A stretch of DNA of 40,696 nt, from NCBI RefSeq assembly GCF_002217925.1, contig NZ_BCMF01000013.1:1-40696 (forward strand), in the 5' to 3' direction. How positions within the stretch are numbered: position 1 is the stretch's first letter; the number at the start of each line of letters is the position of its first letter. This DNA is from Secundilactobacillus mixtipabuli. GTDB taxonomy: Bacteria > Bacillota > Bacilli > Lactobacillales > Lactobacillaceae. The translations under genes and the position numbers were made by a program. A model generated the notes under the pieces. That model did not search any database. It saw only the letters and a program-made list of their open reading frames with translations, and was not told the DNA's origin. Positions 6,994-13,946 of this stretch are shown here, in pieces.

Positions 6994-7695
6994 CTAAGAA
7001 ATAGTATCCATGTAATTTGCCCCAAAAAGGTTTCTAATTATAAATTTCGAACTAGACATTGAATTATGATGATATTTTACGCTCTCATTAAAAGTGGTTA
7101 GGAACTTAGTTAGTGCTTCATTAACAGTCGCTGTCGTCCGATCTTTTAACCGGTATGCCCAAAGGAACCGTGATTTGCGATCGATTAAAGTTAATAAAAC
7201 TGCCTTACTATGCCCACGAGGACCAACGACTGTATTTAGTTCAAAATCGCCGATGCGATTACGTTGATTAATCAGCATGGGACGCTGTTCAATTGATCGC
7301 CCCAAAGATTGATCATATTTGGATCGTTGGCGTACGCCATGTTCAGGTAGATCATTCAAGGAGAAACCAATTCTCCCCTGATTTAGCCAATTATAAATAG
7401 ATTTAGTCGCTAGTTTAAATTCGTGAGCAATCATTCCTGGTGACCAGCTTAGACGTAAATGGTTGAGAATTTTTTGCTTTAACTCATCGCTCAGCTTAGT
7501 TTTCCGACCACATCGTGATCGCTTGTATTCGGCATCTGTTTGTGCTAATTCAGCCTGATAAGGTTGACATCGAGATAATTCATAAGAAATTGTTGACGGT
7601 GATCGGTTCAGCCGAACGCCCATTTGGATATTGGACAGCCCTAGTTCACAAAAGGTTTCGATTTTAATTCGTTCGGAATAGGTTATACTAGACAA
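6994..7695 (-). pseudogene. IS30-family transposase, C-terminally truncated
   Basis: The 233 codons from a TTG start (RBS GGAG) carry the IS30 N-terminal winged helix-turn-helix, the linker (SIEQRPMLINQRNRIGDFELNT) and the first catalytic Asp region (TLIDRKSRFLWAYRL). Homology stops after FLTTFN at about residue 206. The last 27 residues come from unrelated DNA that starts with 16 bases identical to the end of the IS256-type element. The second Asp and the Glu of the DDE triad are missing. Confidence 0.8.
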
Positions 7696-7794
7696 AAGAT
7701 CAGCTCCTAAAAGATGGGTTTGTGGTAAACACCATTTTAAAGGAAGCTGATCTTTTTTGTCCGAACAGCGTTCGGATTAATTTTACAATCTACC
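7087..7794 (-). mobile_element. IS30-family element, truncated (copy 2)
   Basis: The intact end is at 7794 (inverted repeat ...TTAATTTTACAATCTACC), and the other end is lost at about 7087. It is in the opposite orientation to copy 1 and closely related in sequence. The intact end abuts the promoter region of the NADH peroxidase gene. Confidence 0.75.
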
Positions 7795-7810
7795 TTTTAA
7801 TTAAAATCCA

Positions 7811-7839
7811 TTGACTTTGTTTTAGAATGATTCTAAACT
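7811..7839 (+). promoter_or_regulatory. Promoter with overlapping Fur/PerR-like operator
   Basis: TTGACT (7811-7816) and TAAACT (7834-7839) are 17 bases apart, a good sigma-A promoter. A perfect 17-bp palindrome, TTTAGAATGATTCTAAA, fills 7821-7837 and so covers the spacer and the -10. Its shape (7-8 bp arms around one base, TTAGAATnATTCTAA) is that of Fur-family boxes, and PerR is the member that controls peroxide genes. A peroxide-detoxifying enzyme follows, so derepression by hydrogen peroxide is a natural inference. Confidence 0.75.
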
Positions 7840-7911
7840 GTAATTGGATCATTTTTGTAAGTAGACTCACCTCATTGTTTTTCACCAATCTATTAGGAGG
7901 CTATATTTTTT

Positions 7912-9288
7912 ATGTCGAAGACAAAAGTTATTGTTGTTGGTGCATCGCACGGCGGCCATCAGTCAGTTCTGGAACTTACTCACAAATACTCAGACCTAGA
8001 TATTAAACTATTCGAAGCAGGAGATTTTATTTCTTTCATGTCCTGTGGTATGGAACTATATTTAGAAAACAGCGTAACGAATGTTAATGATGTCCGTAAT
8101 TTTAAACCTGCAGATCTCGAAAAACTTGGGACAGAAGTATACGCCAATCATGAAGTGACAAAAATAAATCCAGAGAATAAGCAAGTTATCGTAAAAGACT
8201 TAAAATCCGGTAAAATACAGAGCTATGACTATGATAAATTAATTTTAAGCTCAGGCGTCACTCCAAACAATTTACCAGTTCCTGGTCATGAACTAAAAAA
8301 CGTTTATTCAATGCGCGGCAAGGATTGGGCAGAGAAGATCAAAGCAAAATTATCTGACCCAAATGTCAAAAATATTACTGTTATTGGCGCGGGTTACATT
8401 GGGATTGAAGCTGCCGAGGCCAGCATCAAAGCTGGCAAAAATGTTACATTAATCGATATGATTAATCGGCCTTTGGGTAACTATCTAGATACTGAATTAA
8501 CAGATATCTTATCAAAAGAATTGACCAACAAGGGAGTTCAAGTTGTCACTGGTGCTAAGATCGAAAGCTATGAAGGTCTTGAAGCAGTTTCTGCTGTTAA
8601 GACAAGCGATGCAGAATATCCGAGTGACTTGATAATTCAAGCTGCTGGAGTAAAGCCTAATACTGATTGGTTAAGGGGAACGGTTGAACTAGATAAGCGC
8701 GGGTGGATTAAAACTGACAAATATTTGAGAACTAATCTGCCTGATGTCTACGCCATAGGTGATGCGGTATTGGCCTATTCAATTCCTGCCCAGAAGGACA
8801 TGCCGATAGCTTTAGCCACGGTTGCCCGGCGCGAAGCCCGTTATGTAGCGGAACACATCTTTGAGAACACACCATCTATACCATTTTCAGGAGTAGTTGG
8901 CTCATCAGCATTAAGTGTTTTCGACTATCACTTTGCCACATCAGGTCTGAATATGACCACAGCCCAAAAGGCCGATATTGAAATTCACACATCCTTTTAC
9001 AAAGACACTTTGCGTCCAGCTTATGTTCCTATGGAGAAGGGAAATACAGAGGTCTACGTAGAGCTAGATTACAATCCAAACACGCATCAACTATTAGGTG
9101 GTGCTGTATTGTCAACTTATGATATCACTGCCCAAGGTAATGTTATTTCATTAGCCATCCAACAAGGATTAAAATTGGAAGATTTGGCCGAAGCTGACTT
9201 TTTCTTCCAACCAGGCTTTGACCGACAGTGGAGCCTATTGAATTTAGCAGCCCAACATGCTCTTGGTGAACTTGAGTTTACAAAATAA
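7912..9288 (+). CDS. npr: NADH peroxidase / NADH oxidase family flavoenzyme
   Basis: The 458-residue protein has the layout of Enterococcus NADH peroxidase: an N-terminal FAD-binding fold (VIVVGASHGG), the redox cysteine in ISFMSCGMELYL (Cys45, used as a sulfenic acid), the active-site His13, a second dinucleotide fold for NADH (about residues 155-185, VIGAGYIGIEAAEA), the FAD motif DVYAIGDA (about 278-285) and a C-terminal dimer domain (AEADFFFQPGFDRQW). The reaction is NADH + H2O2 to NAD+ and water. The S-H-G-G and G-M-E-L-Y-L details favour peroxidase over water-forming oxidase (which has T-H-A-G). RBS AGGAGG is 11 bases before the ATG. It is a single-gene unit with a PerR-like box upstream and a terminator after the next small frame. 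Confidence 0.88.
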   Translation: MSKTKVIVVGASHGGHQSVLELTHKYSDLDIKLFEAGDFISFMSCGMELYLENSVTNVNDVRNFKPADLEKLGTEVYANHEVTKINPENKQVIVKDLKSGKIQSYDYDKLILSSGVTPNNLPVPGHELKNVYSMRGKDWAEKIKAKLSDPNVKNITVIGAGYIGIEAAEASIKAGKNVTLIDMINRPLGNYLDTELTDILSKELTNKGVQVVTGAKIESYEGLEAVSAVKTSDAEYPSDLIIQAAGVKPNTDWLRGTVELDKRGWIKTDKYLRTNLPDVYAIGDAVLAYSIPAQKDMPIALATVARREARYVAEHIFENTPSIPFSGVVGSSALSVFDYHFATSGLNMTTAQKADIEIHTSFYKDTLRPAYVPMEKGNTEVYVELDYNPNTHQLLGGAVLSTYDITAQGNVISLAIQQGLKLEDLAEADFFFQPGFDRQWSLLNLAAQHALGELEFTK

Positions 9289-9331
9289 AAAATTTTAAAG
9301 ATCACTTACAGCTTGCTGTTTACAATCTATC

Positions 9332-9523
9332 ATGAAACCTTTTACGGATCGGCTGCAAGACATTGCCCAAAGTATGAAGGATAGCAGCCAGCGAATTGAA
9401 CGGTTGTTTGATTCGCAAACTACCCTACGTGAAGACTTTATTGCTAGTAGAAGTGAGCATAAGGTTATCAACGAACGCCTAGACAATGTTGAAGGCGATG
9501 TACGTGAACTCAAAAGTAAATAG
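9332..9523 (+). CDS. Short coiled-coil protein, doubtful gene
   Basis: 63 residues, nearly all helical and charged with heptad-like hydrophobics (IERLFDSQTTLREDFI, VINERLDNVEGDVREL). This is the kind of small coiled-coil protein seen on lactobacillus plasmids. No ribosome binding site precedes the ATG. The frame is open upstream to a TAA without another start, so it may be the tail of a lost gene. It precedes a good terminator. Confidence 0.4.
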   Translation: MKPFTDRLQDIAQSMKDSSQRIERLFDSQTTLREDFIASRSEHKVINERLDNVEGDVRELKSK

Positions 9524-9567
9524 TGCTAGGATTAAGTTAATCCTTCAAGATTGACACAACCAAATGA

Positions 9568-9602
9568 CCACTCATCTCATTACGAGGTGGGTGGCCTTTT
9601 TT
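9568..9602 (+). terminator. Rho-independent terminator
   Basis: CCACTCATCTC (9568-9578) pairs with GAGGTGGGTGG (9584-9594) in an 11-bp stem with two G-U pairs and a five-base loop, followed by six T (9597-9602). It ends + strand transcription from the npr region before the convergent par genes. Confidence 0.85.
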
Positions 9603-9664
9603 GTGTACATTCTGCTTCATTTAAACGGACAAGTATACGTCTAAAAAGTGAACGTGTCGTCTGA

Positions 9665-9698
9665 GAGAATAGGAGACTAATCTCCTATTCTCCTTTTT
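9665..9698 (+). terminator. 12-bp perfect hairpin embedding the parB stop codon
   Basis: GAGAATAGGAGA (9665-9676) and TCTCCTATTCTC (9681-9692) pair perfectly around CTAA. On the + strand five T follow (9694-9698), so it can stop + strand read-through into par. On the minus strand no T-run follows. The core GGAGACTAATCTCC echoes the GGAGACTAGTGTACT repeats upstream of parA, so it may also be a protein-binding site. Confidence 0.5.
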
Positions 9699-9960
9699 GG
9701 TTTATCATTCGAATTATATTTTCACGGTCACGGACATCTACATTTTTCTCTAGATAAATATTTGCCATCTCACGAACGAGATCATACATTTTCACATCTG
9801 TTACGTAAGAAATTGTTTTTACTAATTCGTAAACTGGAGGATCAACCTTCAGTGTCTTCCGCTGATAGCTCTTATATTTAGAAGCGTCTAAATCTCTTGA
9901 AACGTTAGCTTTTTTTTGAATGGTAACCTGCTGATTATTATTTCGCTTGATCAAAGCCAC
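9685..9960 (-). CDS. ParB-like small partition protein (probable centromere-binding)
   Basis: A 91-residue, basic protein starting at GTG, 23 bases inside the end of parA. The C-terminal half (VDPPVYELVKTISYVTDVKMYDLVREMANIYL) looks like a ribbon-helix-helix or similar short DNA-binding fold. Small proteins directly downstream of a plasmid ParA usually bind the centromere and repress the operon. The sequence alone does not prove DNA binding. Confidence 0.65.
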   Translation of the reverse strand: MALIKRNNNQQVTIQKKANVSRDLDASKYKSYQRKTLKVDPPVYELVKTISYVTDVKMYDLVREMANIYLEKNVDVRDRENIIRMINQKGE

Positions 9961-10843
9961 TGACAGTCATCGCCTTTCCTTTGCTTGTAAGCTTGTTACC
10001 AGTTATAAACTGATGAGCATAAGTGAAATTTTCTATATCTCCTGTATTTTCAAAGGACTTGATTCTTAATTCCAGTTCAGAGAATATATCAGCAAATAGT
10101 CCCCAAACGCGCTTGTCATGGTAATCTTCAAACTGAATTCCCTGAGCTGCATACCACTCCAATCTCGCATGGTTATTTACAATATTATTGAATACATTGT
10201 CTTTTCCAAAATATTCAATTGTTTCTTTTACGATTCTTTGATGAAGCGGACGTTTAGCCTGTAGCAAGACTGGAAGTATTCCGGCAACTTGAAAATGAAC
10301 TTTATCCCCAAAATCGTCTGCTAATGTTTGAAGATATGTTAAGACAAGACGTTTAGACCCATCGAAAGCAAATTGTTGTGTTTCCTGAATAACGATAATG
10401 TAATCAGCACATACCATGGCGTTGTCAACTTTAATATCTGTCGAAGGAGGAACGTCGATAAATATGTAGTCATATCTATCTTTTATTTTGTTTACTAGCT
10501 TGCTAAGATAAAAAGTTCGATCACTTATACTGGAAAATTTATTATCAAGGAAATCTCCAAATTTTCTTGTGTCGTAATCGGAGCCAATTAAATCCAAGTT
10601 ATCAGAAAGAGAAACAATCCCTTTTTCTAAGGAACCATCTTCTATACAGCTCATGAATGATTGATTAAATGTCAAAACTTGAAATGTTTTAGCTAAGAAC
10701 TGTGTTGCATTTCCCTGCAAATCGGTATCTATAACTAAAACTTTTTTGTTGTAAAATGAAGAGGCAACAACAGCTTCCATGACAGTATCGGTTGTTTTTC
10801 CAACGCCGCCCTTTTGCTGAGCGTTTACAATAACATATCCCAT
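9938..10843 (-). CDS. parA: ParA-family partition ATPase
   Basis: The 301-residue protein starts MGYVIVNAQQKGGVGKTT, a deviant Walker A motif with the signature lysine (Lys11) and Lys16. Walker A' (VLVIDTDLQGNAT, about residues 35-47) and Walker B (YDYIFIDVPPSTD, about 115-128) follow. ParA proteins form ATP-dependent gradients on the nucleoid that move plasmid copies apart. GAGGTG lies five bases before the ATG. It heads a two-gene operon with the small ParB-like gene, and the dense repeats at 10907-11095 upstream are the expected centromere and operator. Confidence 0.92.
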   Translation of the reverse strand: MGYVIVNAQQKGGVGKTTDTVMEAVVASSFYNKKVLVIDTDLQGNATQFLAKTFQVLTFNQSFMSCIEDGSLEKGIVSLSDNLDLIGSDYDTRKFGDFLDNKFSSISDRTFYLSKLVNKIKDRYDYIFIDVPPSTDIKVDNAMVCADYIIVIQETQQFAFDGSKRLVLTYLQTLADDFGDKVHFQVAGILPVLLQAKRPLHQRIVKETIEYFGKDNVFNNIVNNHARLEWYAAQGIQFEDYHDKRVWGLFADIFSELELRIKSFENTGDIENFTYAHQFITGNKLTSKGKAMTVSGFDQAK

Positions 10844-10906
10844 TTGGACACCTCACTTATGTATTTAATGCAATAGTACACTTTTACATTAAATAAAACA
10901 AATTAA

Positions 10907-11095
10907 GGAGACTAGTGTACTAGTGTACTAATCCCCTTGTCTCCTTATACACTAAGAGATTAGGAGATAAAAGCATAAAGCTGTTAAATATAGACCTGTT
11001 TTTGTATAAAAGGGGCACTAGTACACTAGTCTCCTTGTCTCCTTTTATCCTAGTGTACTAGTCTCCTTTTAAACATTTTGAAAAAGGAGACTTTT
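10907..11095. repeat. Direct and inverted repeats upstream of parA, presumed centromere/operator
   Basis: GGAGACTAGTGTACTAGTG (10907-10925) returns as an exact 19-bp inverted copy at 11016-11034, and CTAGTGTACTAGTCTCC recurs at 11050-11066. CTTGTCTCC is repeated at 10937 and 11034, and a further GGAGACTTTTACG occurs near 11087. The unit ACTAGTGTACTAGT is itself palindromic. Such clusters next to parA are binding sites for the small partition protein; iterons of a replication origin are the alternative. Confidence 0.65.
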
Positions 11096-11159
11096 ACGAT
11101 TTGCCTTTACAATTGGCATAAAAGCGTCTATTATTAGTTGTGCAATTAAAACAGAACAT

Positions 11160-11188
11160 AAAAAAACACCCACCAACTGGAATTGGTG
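11160..11188 (-). terminator. Probable minus-strand terminator
   Basis: CACCAA (11171-11176) and TTGGTG (11183-11188) form a stem. On the minus strand it is followed by GGTG and seven T (11160-11166). What is transcribed into it from the right is unclear, because no convincing minus-strand gene lies between here and 11720. Confidence 0.5.
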
Positions 11189-11459
11189 AGCGCCACACAT
11201 AAAAGTCATATTGTTTAACGACTATTATAACATGGCCGGTGCGATTTTTAAAGCCCTAGGGGACAAGCTGGGGTCTAAATCCAAGGGGACACGTTTGCCA
11301 GTGCGACTTCAATAAGTCTGGCTATACCACAACAAGGTCATCTGTACGGCTGGGTGGTGAATGGTGAGCGCGACCATTAACGGCGCGGGTGGTAAAATGA
11401 AGCTTCGGCTTGGTGCCATTGATTAGTTGGTGATCGAACAAAAATAAATACGTATCATC

Positions 11460-11481
11460 AACGCCTACTAGGGCGTTTTTT
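11460..11481 (+). terminator. Short rho-independent terminator
   Basis: AACGCC (11460-11465) pairs with GGCGTT (11472-11477) around TACTAG and runs into T at 11476-11481. Confidence 0.5.
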
Positions 11482-11570
11482 AGTAGGCTAAACCGAAAAC
11501 GTAGGTTTATAATGAGTGGTGGTAGCAATACCGCAATTGTACAGACAAGCGACGGGCGTTAACGACCGAC

Positions 11571-11652
11571 GAACTAAGGGGAAACTTTTAGTTAGCAGAA
11601 TTGTACTCTGGTTCAGTTATTTCAAATAGCTGTTTCCAGGGAACAATTCTGC
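11571..11652 (+). ncRNA. Candidate structured RNA: tetraloop hairpin plus long hairpin
   Basis: AACTAAGGG-GAAA-CTTTTAGTT is a nine-pair hairpin with a GNRA loop. It is followed at once by GCAGAATTGT (11595-11604), which pairs exactly with ACAATTCTGC (11643-11652). Inside, CTGG/CCAG and AGtTAT/ATAgCT extend the helix. A TATAAT lies upstream at 11508. The orientation is assumed from that -10 and from the + strand frame at 11721. No known RNA family is recognised. Confidence 0.4.
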
Positions 11653-11720
11653 GCTCAAAACGTCACTCCCTCTAAACTGAATGGAAAACCGTAACCCGTC
11701 AAGACAAATTCCAAAGAAAG

Positions 11721-12005
11721 TTGGTGGAATTGTTGAAATGTAAGGATTACATTGTTCCCTTGAATCCTGATGAACTTAATAAGAGAATAATCTACCGAAG
11801 TTCAGTCAGGATTACGAGTCGGCAAAGGAATCAAGTAAAGAGAGTCTTGCATAGCCAAGGGTATGAAGGAAAGATTGTAGGTATTCGATATACCCGTGTA
11901 AATTACAAGTATTCATTCAGAGTATTGGTGAAGTACCAAGGAAATGTGGGTCAGTTTCTAGTTAATACAAAGAATGAGACTATTCGATTTGATGGAATGG
12001 TCTAG
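11721..12005 (+). CDS. Basic hypothetical protein, 94 residues
   Basis: It starts at TTG with only a weak upstream purine stretch (AAAGAAAG), so the start is uncertain. The protein is rich in Arg, Lys and Tyr (RSSVRITSRQRNQVKRVLHSQGYEGK, read here in two parts around position 35) and ends in a beta-like stretch (VLVKYQGNVGQFLVNT). Its amino-acid balance and length look like a genuine nucleic-acid-binding protein rather than a chance frame. It lies after a structured leader region. I do not recognise it. Confidence 0.45.
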   Translation: MVELLKCKDYIVPLNPDELNKRIIYRSSVRITSRQRNQVKRVLHSQGYEGKIVGIRYTRVNYKYSFRVLVKYQGNVGQFLVNTKNETIRFDGMV

Positions 12006-12187
12006 GAAAAAACTAAGTGAATTTCACAAAGACAGTTTCCCCAATTAAAGCCAATCTAAGACCTAGACCACTTCTTTTTAAGGTGGTTTCACAAACGGAA
12101 AATAACGGAATGTGGAAGTATCGGGATAGCTGGGGGTTACTTGGGATAAGCCGCCTTATGTGAAGTAGAAATTGGTATACTAAAAAA

Positions 12188-12218
12188 GGCTCCCGGTTTA
12201 ACACTGGAGGCCTTTTTT
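12188..12218 (+). terminator. Rho-independent terminator, possibly bidirectional
   Basis: GGCTCC pairs with GGAGGCC (one bulge) and is followed by six T (12213-12218). An A-run before the stem (12182-12187) would give a T-run on the other strand. It closes the unit containing the 94-residue frame. Confidence 0.6.
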
Positions 12219-12319
12219 CTAGGTTACATATTTTGAGGATGAATGTTTTTTATCTTCGTAGCTTTTACTTGGGTGCTGTAACATGACTGCTTAGTTTTTG
12301 GTGCCGTACCCCGCAACAA

Positions 12320-12628
12320 ATGCGGCGCTTCATTGGCATTATCTTAAATGCTAAGTACCGAGTTGAGAAAGATCACAAAGATATTGGCGTCATAATCCCA
12401 CTTGATGATGAAGAACTTAAACCGCTAATGACTAAAGCCTTGAGACGCTACTTTAACGTCCTAAGAAGTAATGAGAAGCACATCAAGAACGTGGAAAATT
12501 ACCTGTACGGCACCATGCAAAACCTATTTGGTGTTTGGTGGAATAAACAAGCGGCTAGAGAATATGCGGCCAAACACCCCGAAGAAGAAAAGTCGGCCGA
12601 CAACGATAACAGTGGGTTGTACTACTAG
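12320..12628 (+). pseudogene. C-terminal fragment of a probable plasmid replication initiator
   Basis: 102 codons from an ATG without a ribosome binding site. The content (IGIILNAKYRVEK, LRRYFNVLRSNEKHIKNVENYLYGTM split here, FGVWWNKQAAREYAAKHPEEEK) resembles the C-terminal region of RepA-type initiators of lactobacillus theta plasmids, where a K-x-V-E-N-Y-L-Y-G-T-M helix is typical. The N-terminal winged-helix DNA-binding part is absent upstream, where stops and a terminator intervene. It is most likely a truncated rep gene. Alternatively it is a small independent protein. Confidence 0.5.
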
Positions 12629-12817
12629 TCCTAAAAGGCTGCAAAATCCTTTATAAGCGGTTTTAAGACTTACTAACATCTTTATGCTTAAGCTAGATTT
12701 AAATGGCTTAAACAGAAGAATAGGGGCTTTTAAATGAGTGCCAGAGCTACCCAGCTCAAAAATTCAGCCTTTAGATCAACGCCAAGCTCAAGTGATTTGA
12801 GGCCAGGGCTTTATCTA
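12629..12817. other. Intergenic stretch without evident features
   Basis: About 190 bases between the rep-like fragment and the toxin-antitoxin promoter. No frame with a start and ribosome binding site, and no strong hairpin, was noticed. Confidence 0.4.
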
Positions 12818-12846
12818 TTGATAAGGTACTCAAAAGGTAGTATAAT
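12818..12846 (+). promoter_or_regulatory. Promoter of the toxin-antitoxin operon
   Basis: TTGATA (12818-12823), a 17-base spacer and a perfect TATAAT (12841-12846), located 33 bases before the antitoxin ATG. Antitoxins of this type normally repress their own promoter. Confidence 0.85.
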
Positions 12847-12878
12847 GGTAGTAGCAAAAGACAGGAGATGAGACAATC

Positions 12879-13160
12879 ATGGCAGTTAAGGAAAAGAAAC
12901 GGGTCCAAGTCAAGATTGATAAAGATTTGGCCGATGATACCGAAGCAGTTTTAAGCGAATTGGGCTTAAATCCAACCACGGCCATTAACATGTTTTACAA
13001 GCGGATTGTTGCTAATGGTGCTTTACCTTTTAATGCGTCTTTAAGCGAAGAAGAAAGAGCTAATTTACGCTTTTTAAAGGCGACCGAAGGGACACCAGTC
13101 ACCGAGTTCAAAGACGCTAAAGAGGTCGCTGATTGGCTTAACGATCCAGATGAGGACTAA
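12879..13160 (+). CDS. relB: RelB/DinJ-family antitoxin
   Basis: This 93-residue acidic protein has a ribbon-helix-helix N-terminus (KRVQVKIDKDLADDTEAVLSELGLNPTTA over about residues 7-36, then INMFYKRIVANGALPF). This is the characteristic RelB/DinJ pattern of N-terminal strand, helix and hydrophobic A-L-P-F. The C-terminal acidic tail (KEVADWLNDPDED) would wrap the toxin. RBS AGGAG lies upstream. It overlaps the toxin gene by 11 bases, so translation is coupled. Its partner is not RelE/YafQ but a MazF-like protein. Confidence 0.9.
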   Translation: MAVKEKKRVQVKIDKDLADDTEAVLSELGLNPTTAINMFYKRIVANGALPFNASLSEEERANLRFLKATEGTPVTEFKDAKEVADWLNDPDED

Positions 13161-13569
13161 TGACTTAGTCAGCCTATACGTTAGTTTTGTAGAAACTAAC
13201 GGTGGCAAGTCTCGGCCAGTTTTAATTCGTCGGGTATTAGAACAGACGGTCGAGGCTTTTAAAATTACTAGTCAGTATGAAAAGAAGTCGGCTTATATCA
13301 AGCAACAATATTATCCGATTCAAGATTGGCAATCCGCTGGGTTGAAGAAACCTTCCTGGGTCGATCTTGGTAATATTTATCGCTTTCCCAAAGCCGGTTT
13401 AAACTTTAAAGAAATCGGTCATTTAAGTAAGCTAGATCAAAATAAAATTTCAGATTTTACGCTTGACCTAAAATCAAAAAGAAGAGGTAAGGGTCAAAAG
13501 ATAATTCAACAGCGATCAAGTAAAAGGAAGAACAAAGAAAGTAAAGCAGAGCTTACACAAAGAATTTAA
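13150..13569 (+). CDS. PemK/MazF-like toxin with an extra basic tail
   Basis: The 139-residue protein starts inside the antitoxin stop region (ATGAGGACTAATGA). The first about 95 residues contain the PemK/MazF-like pattern: a first strand VSFVETNGGKSRPVLI, then Q-W/W-V-D-L-G-NIYRFPK and the end region IGHLSKLDQNKISDF. MazF-type toxins are ribosome-independent mRNA endonucleases. Lactobacillus plasmids often pair such a toxin with a RelB/DinJ antitoxin. Residues 105-139 form a Lys/Arg/Gln-rich tail (KSKRRGKGQKII) not typical of MazF. In the same frame beyond the TAA the sequence continues KQLKDFAKHNPEIK, which matches the C-terminus of the ArdC-like protein at 30629-31753, so the tail looks like a fused, nonsense-cut remnant. 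Confidence 0.8.
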   Translation: MRTNDLVSLYVSFVETNGGKSRPVLIRRVLEQTVEAFKITSQYEKKSAYIKQQYYPIQDWQSAGLKKPSWVDLGNIYRFPKAGLNFKEIGHLSKLDQNKISDFTLDLKSKRRGKGQKIIQQRSSKRKNKESKAELTQRI

Positions 13570-13635
13570 AAACAGTTAAAAGACTTTGCTAAACACAATC
13601 CAGAAATTAAGCCAAAAAACAATCCTGAAAATAAA

Positions 13636-13672
13636 AACGATCGGCCTAGTTATTAGGTTGATCGTTTTTTAA
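13636..13672 (+). terminator. Bidirectional terminator between convergent genes
   Basis: AACGATC (13636-13642) pairs with GATCGTT (13660-13666), with an inner CCTA/TAGG helix, and runs into six T. The A-rich sequence on the left gives T on the other strand. The stop codon of the minus-strand gene (13646) lies inside the stem-loop. Confidence 0.8.
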
Positions 13673-13924
13673 TTTATCCGGTTTATGGGCGTTAACATAG
13701 TCAGCAAATGTTTTTAAAAGTTCTTCGGTTTGTTCGACCGAGAGGTTATTAGCTTGAAAGTACTTTTCTAATAAAGCCCCTTTTTGAATTAATCGGCGAG
13801 AACGGGCTTTGCGGGCTTGCCGATTTTCATAGTATTTAGATTGGCGTAATTTAAAATCTTCCCGATCAATTTTTTGTTTTAAACGCGCTTGCTGCGCGAC
13901 TAGTTTTTCATATTGATTAGACAT
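13646..13924 (-). CDS. Small coiled-coil mobilisation accessory protein
   Basis: A 92-residue, highly basic helical protein (LVAQQARLKQKIDREDFKL, then RQARKARSRRLIQKGALLEKYF). The R-R-x-x-x-x-G-A-L-x-E pattern is like TraD/MobC-type relaxosome accessory proteins of MobQ plasmids. It is encoded divergently from the relaxase, just across oriT, the usual place for such factors. It probably helps the relaxase at oriT. It forms an operon with the next upstream small gene (22-base gap). Confidence 0.6.
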   Translation of the reverse strand: MSNQYEKLVAQQARLKQKIDREDFKLRQSKYYENRQARKARSRRLIQKGALLEKYFQANNLSVEQTEELLKTFADYVNAHKPDKLKNDQPNN

Positions 13925-13946
13925 GGAATTTCCCCATCTCGTATGG

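Larger units (their letters stand above)
11190..11720. other. Gene-poor, structure-rich stretch
   Basis: About 530 bases of higher GC than the flanks, without a supported gene. It contains the terminator-like hairpin at 11460-11481 (AACGCC/GGCGTT plus T-run), a TATAAT at 11508-11513, a GAAA-tetraloop hairpin (AACTAAGGG/CTTTTAGTT, about 11571-11592) and a long 58-base hairpin at 11595-11652. The frames open here (for example minus 11322-11528) lack starts with ribosome binding sites. It could hold an RNA gene, a leader or an origin. Confidence 0.4.

Noticed and set aside
10907-11095. CRISPR array
   Set aside because: The repeats are palindromic, irregularly spaced and without unique spacers; no cas genes are present.
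11322-11528. Minus-strand frame of 68 codons
   Set aside because: It has no ribosome binding site, its composition is unlike a protein, and it runs through a terminator-like hairpin; a short + strand frame in the same place has no start either.
11298-11720. Group I or group II intron
   Set aside because: GTGCG at 11298 resembles a group II start and the region is folded, but no domain V, no reverse transcriptase and no group I core elements were seen.
12013-12204. Minus-strand frame of 63 codons
   Set aside because: Overlaps a good + strand terminator and lacks a start signal; treated as chance.
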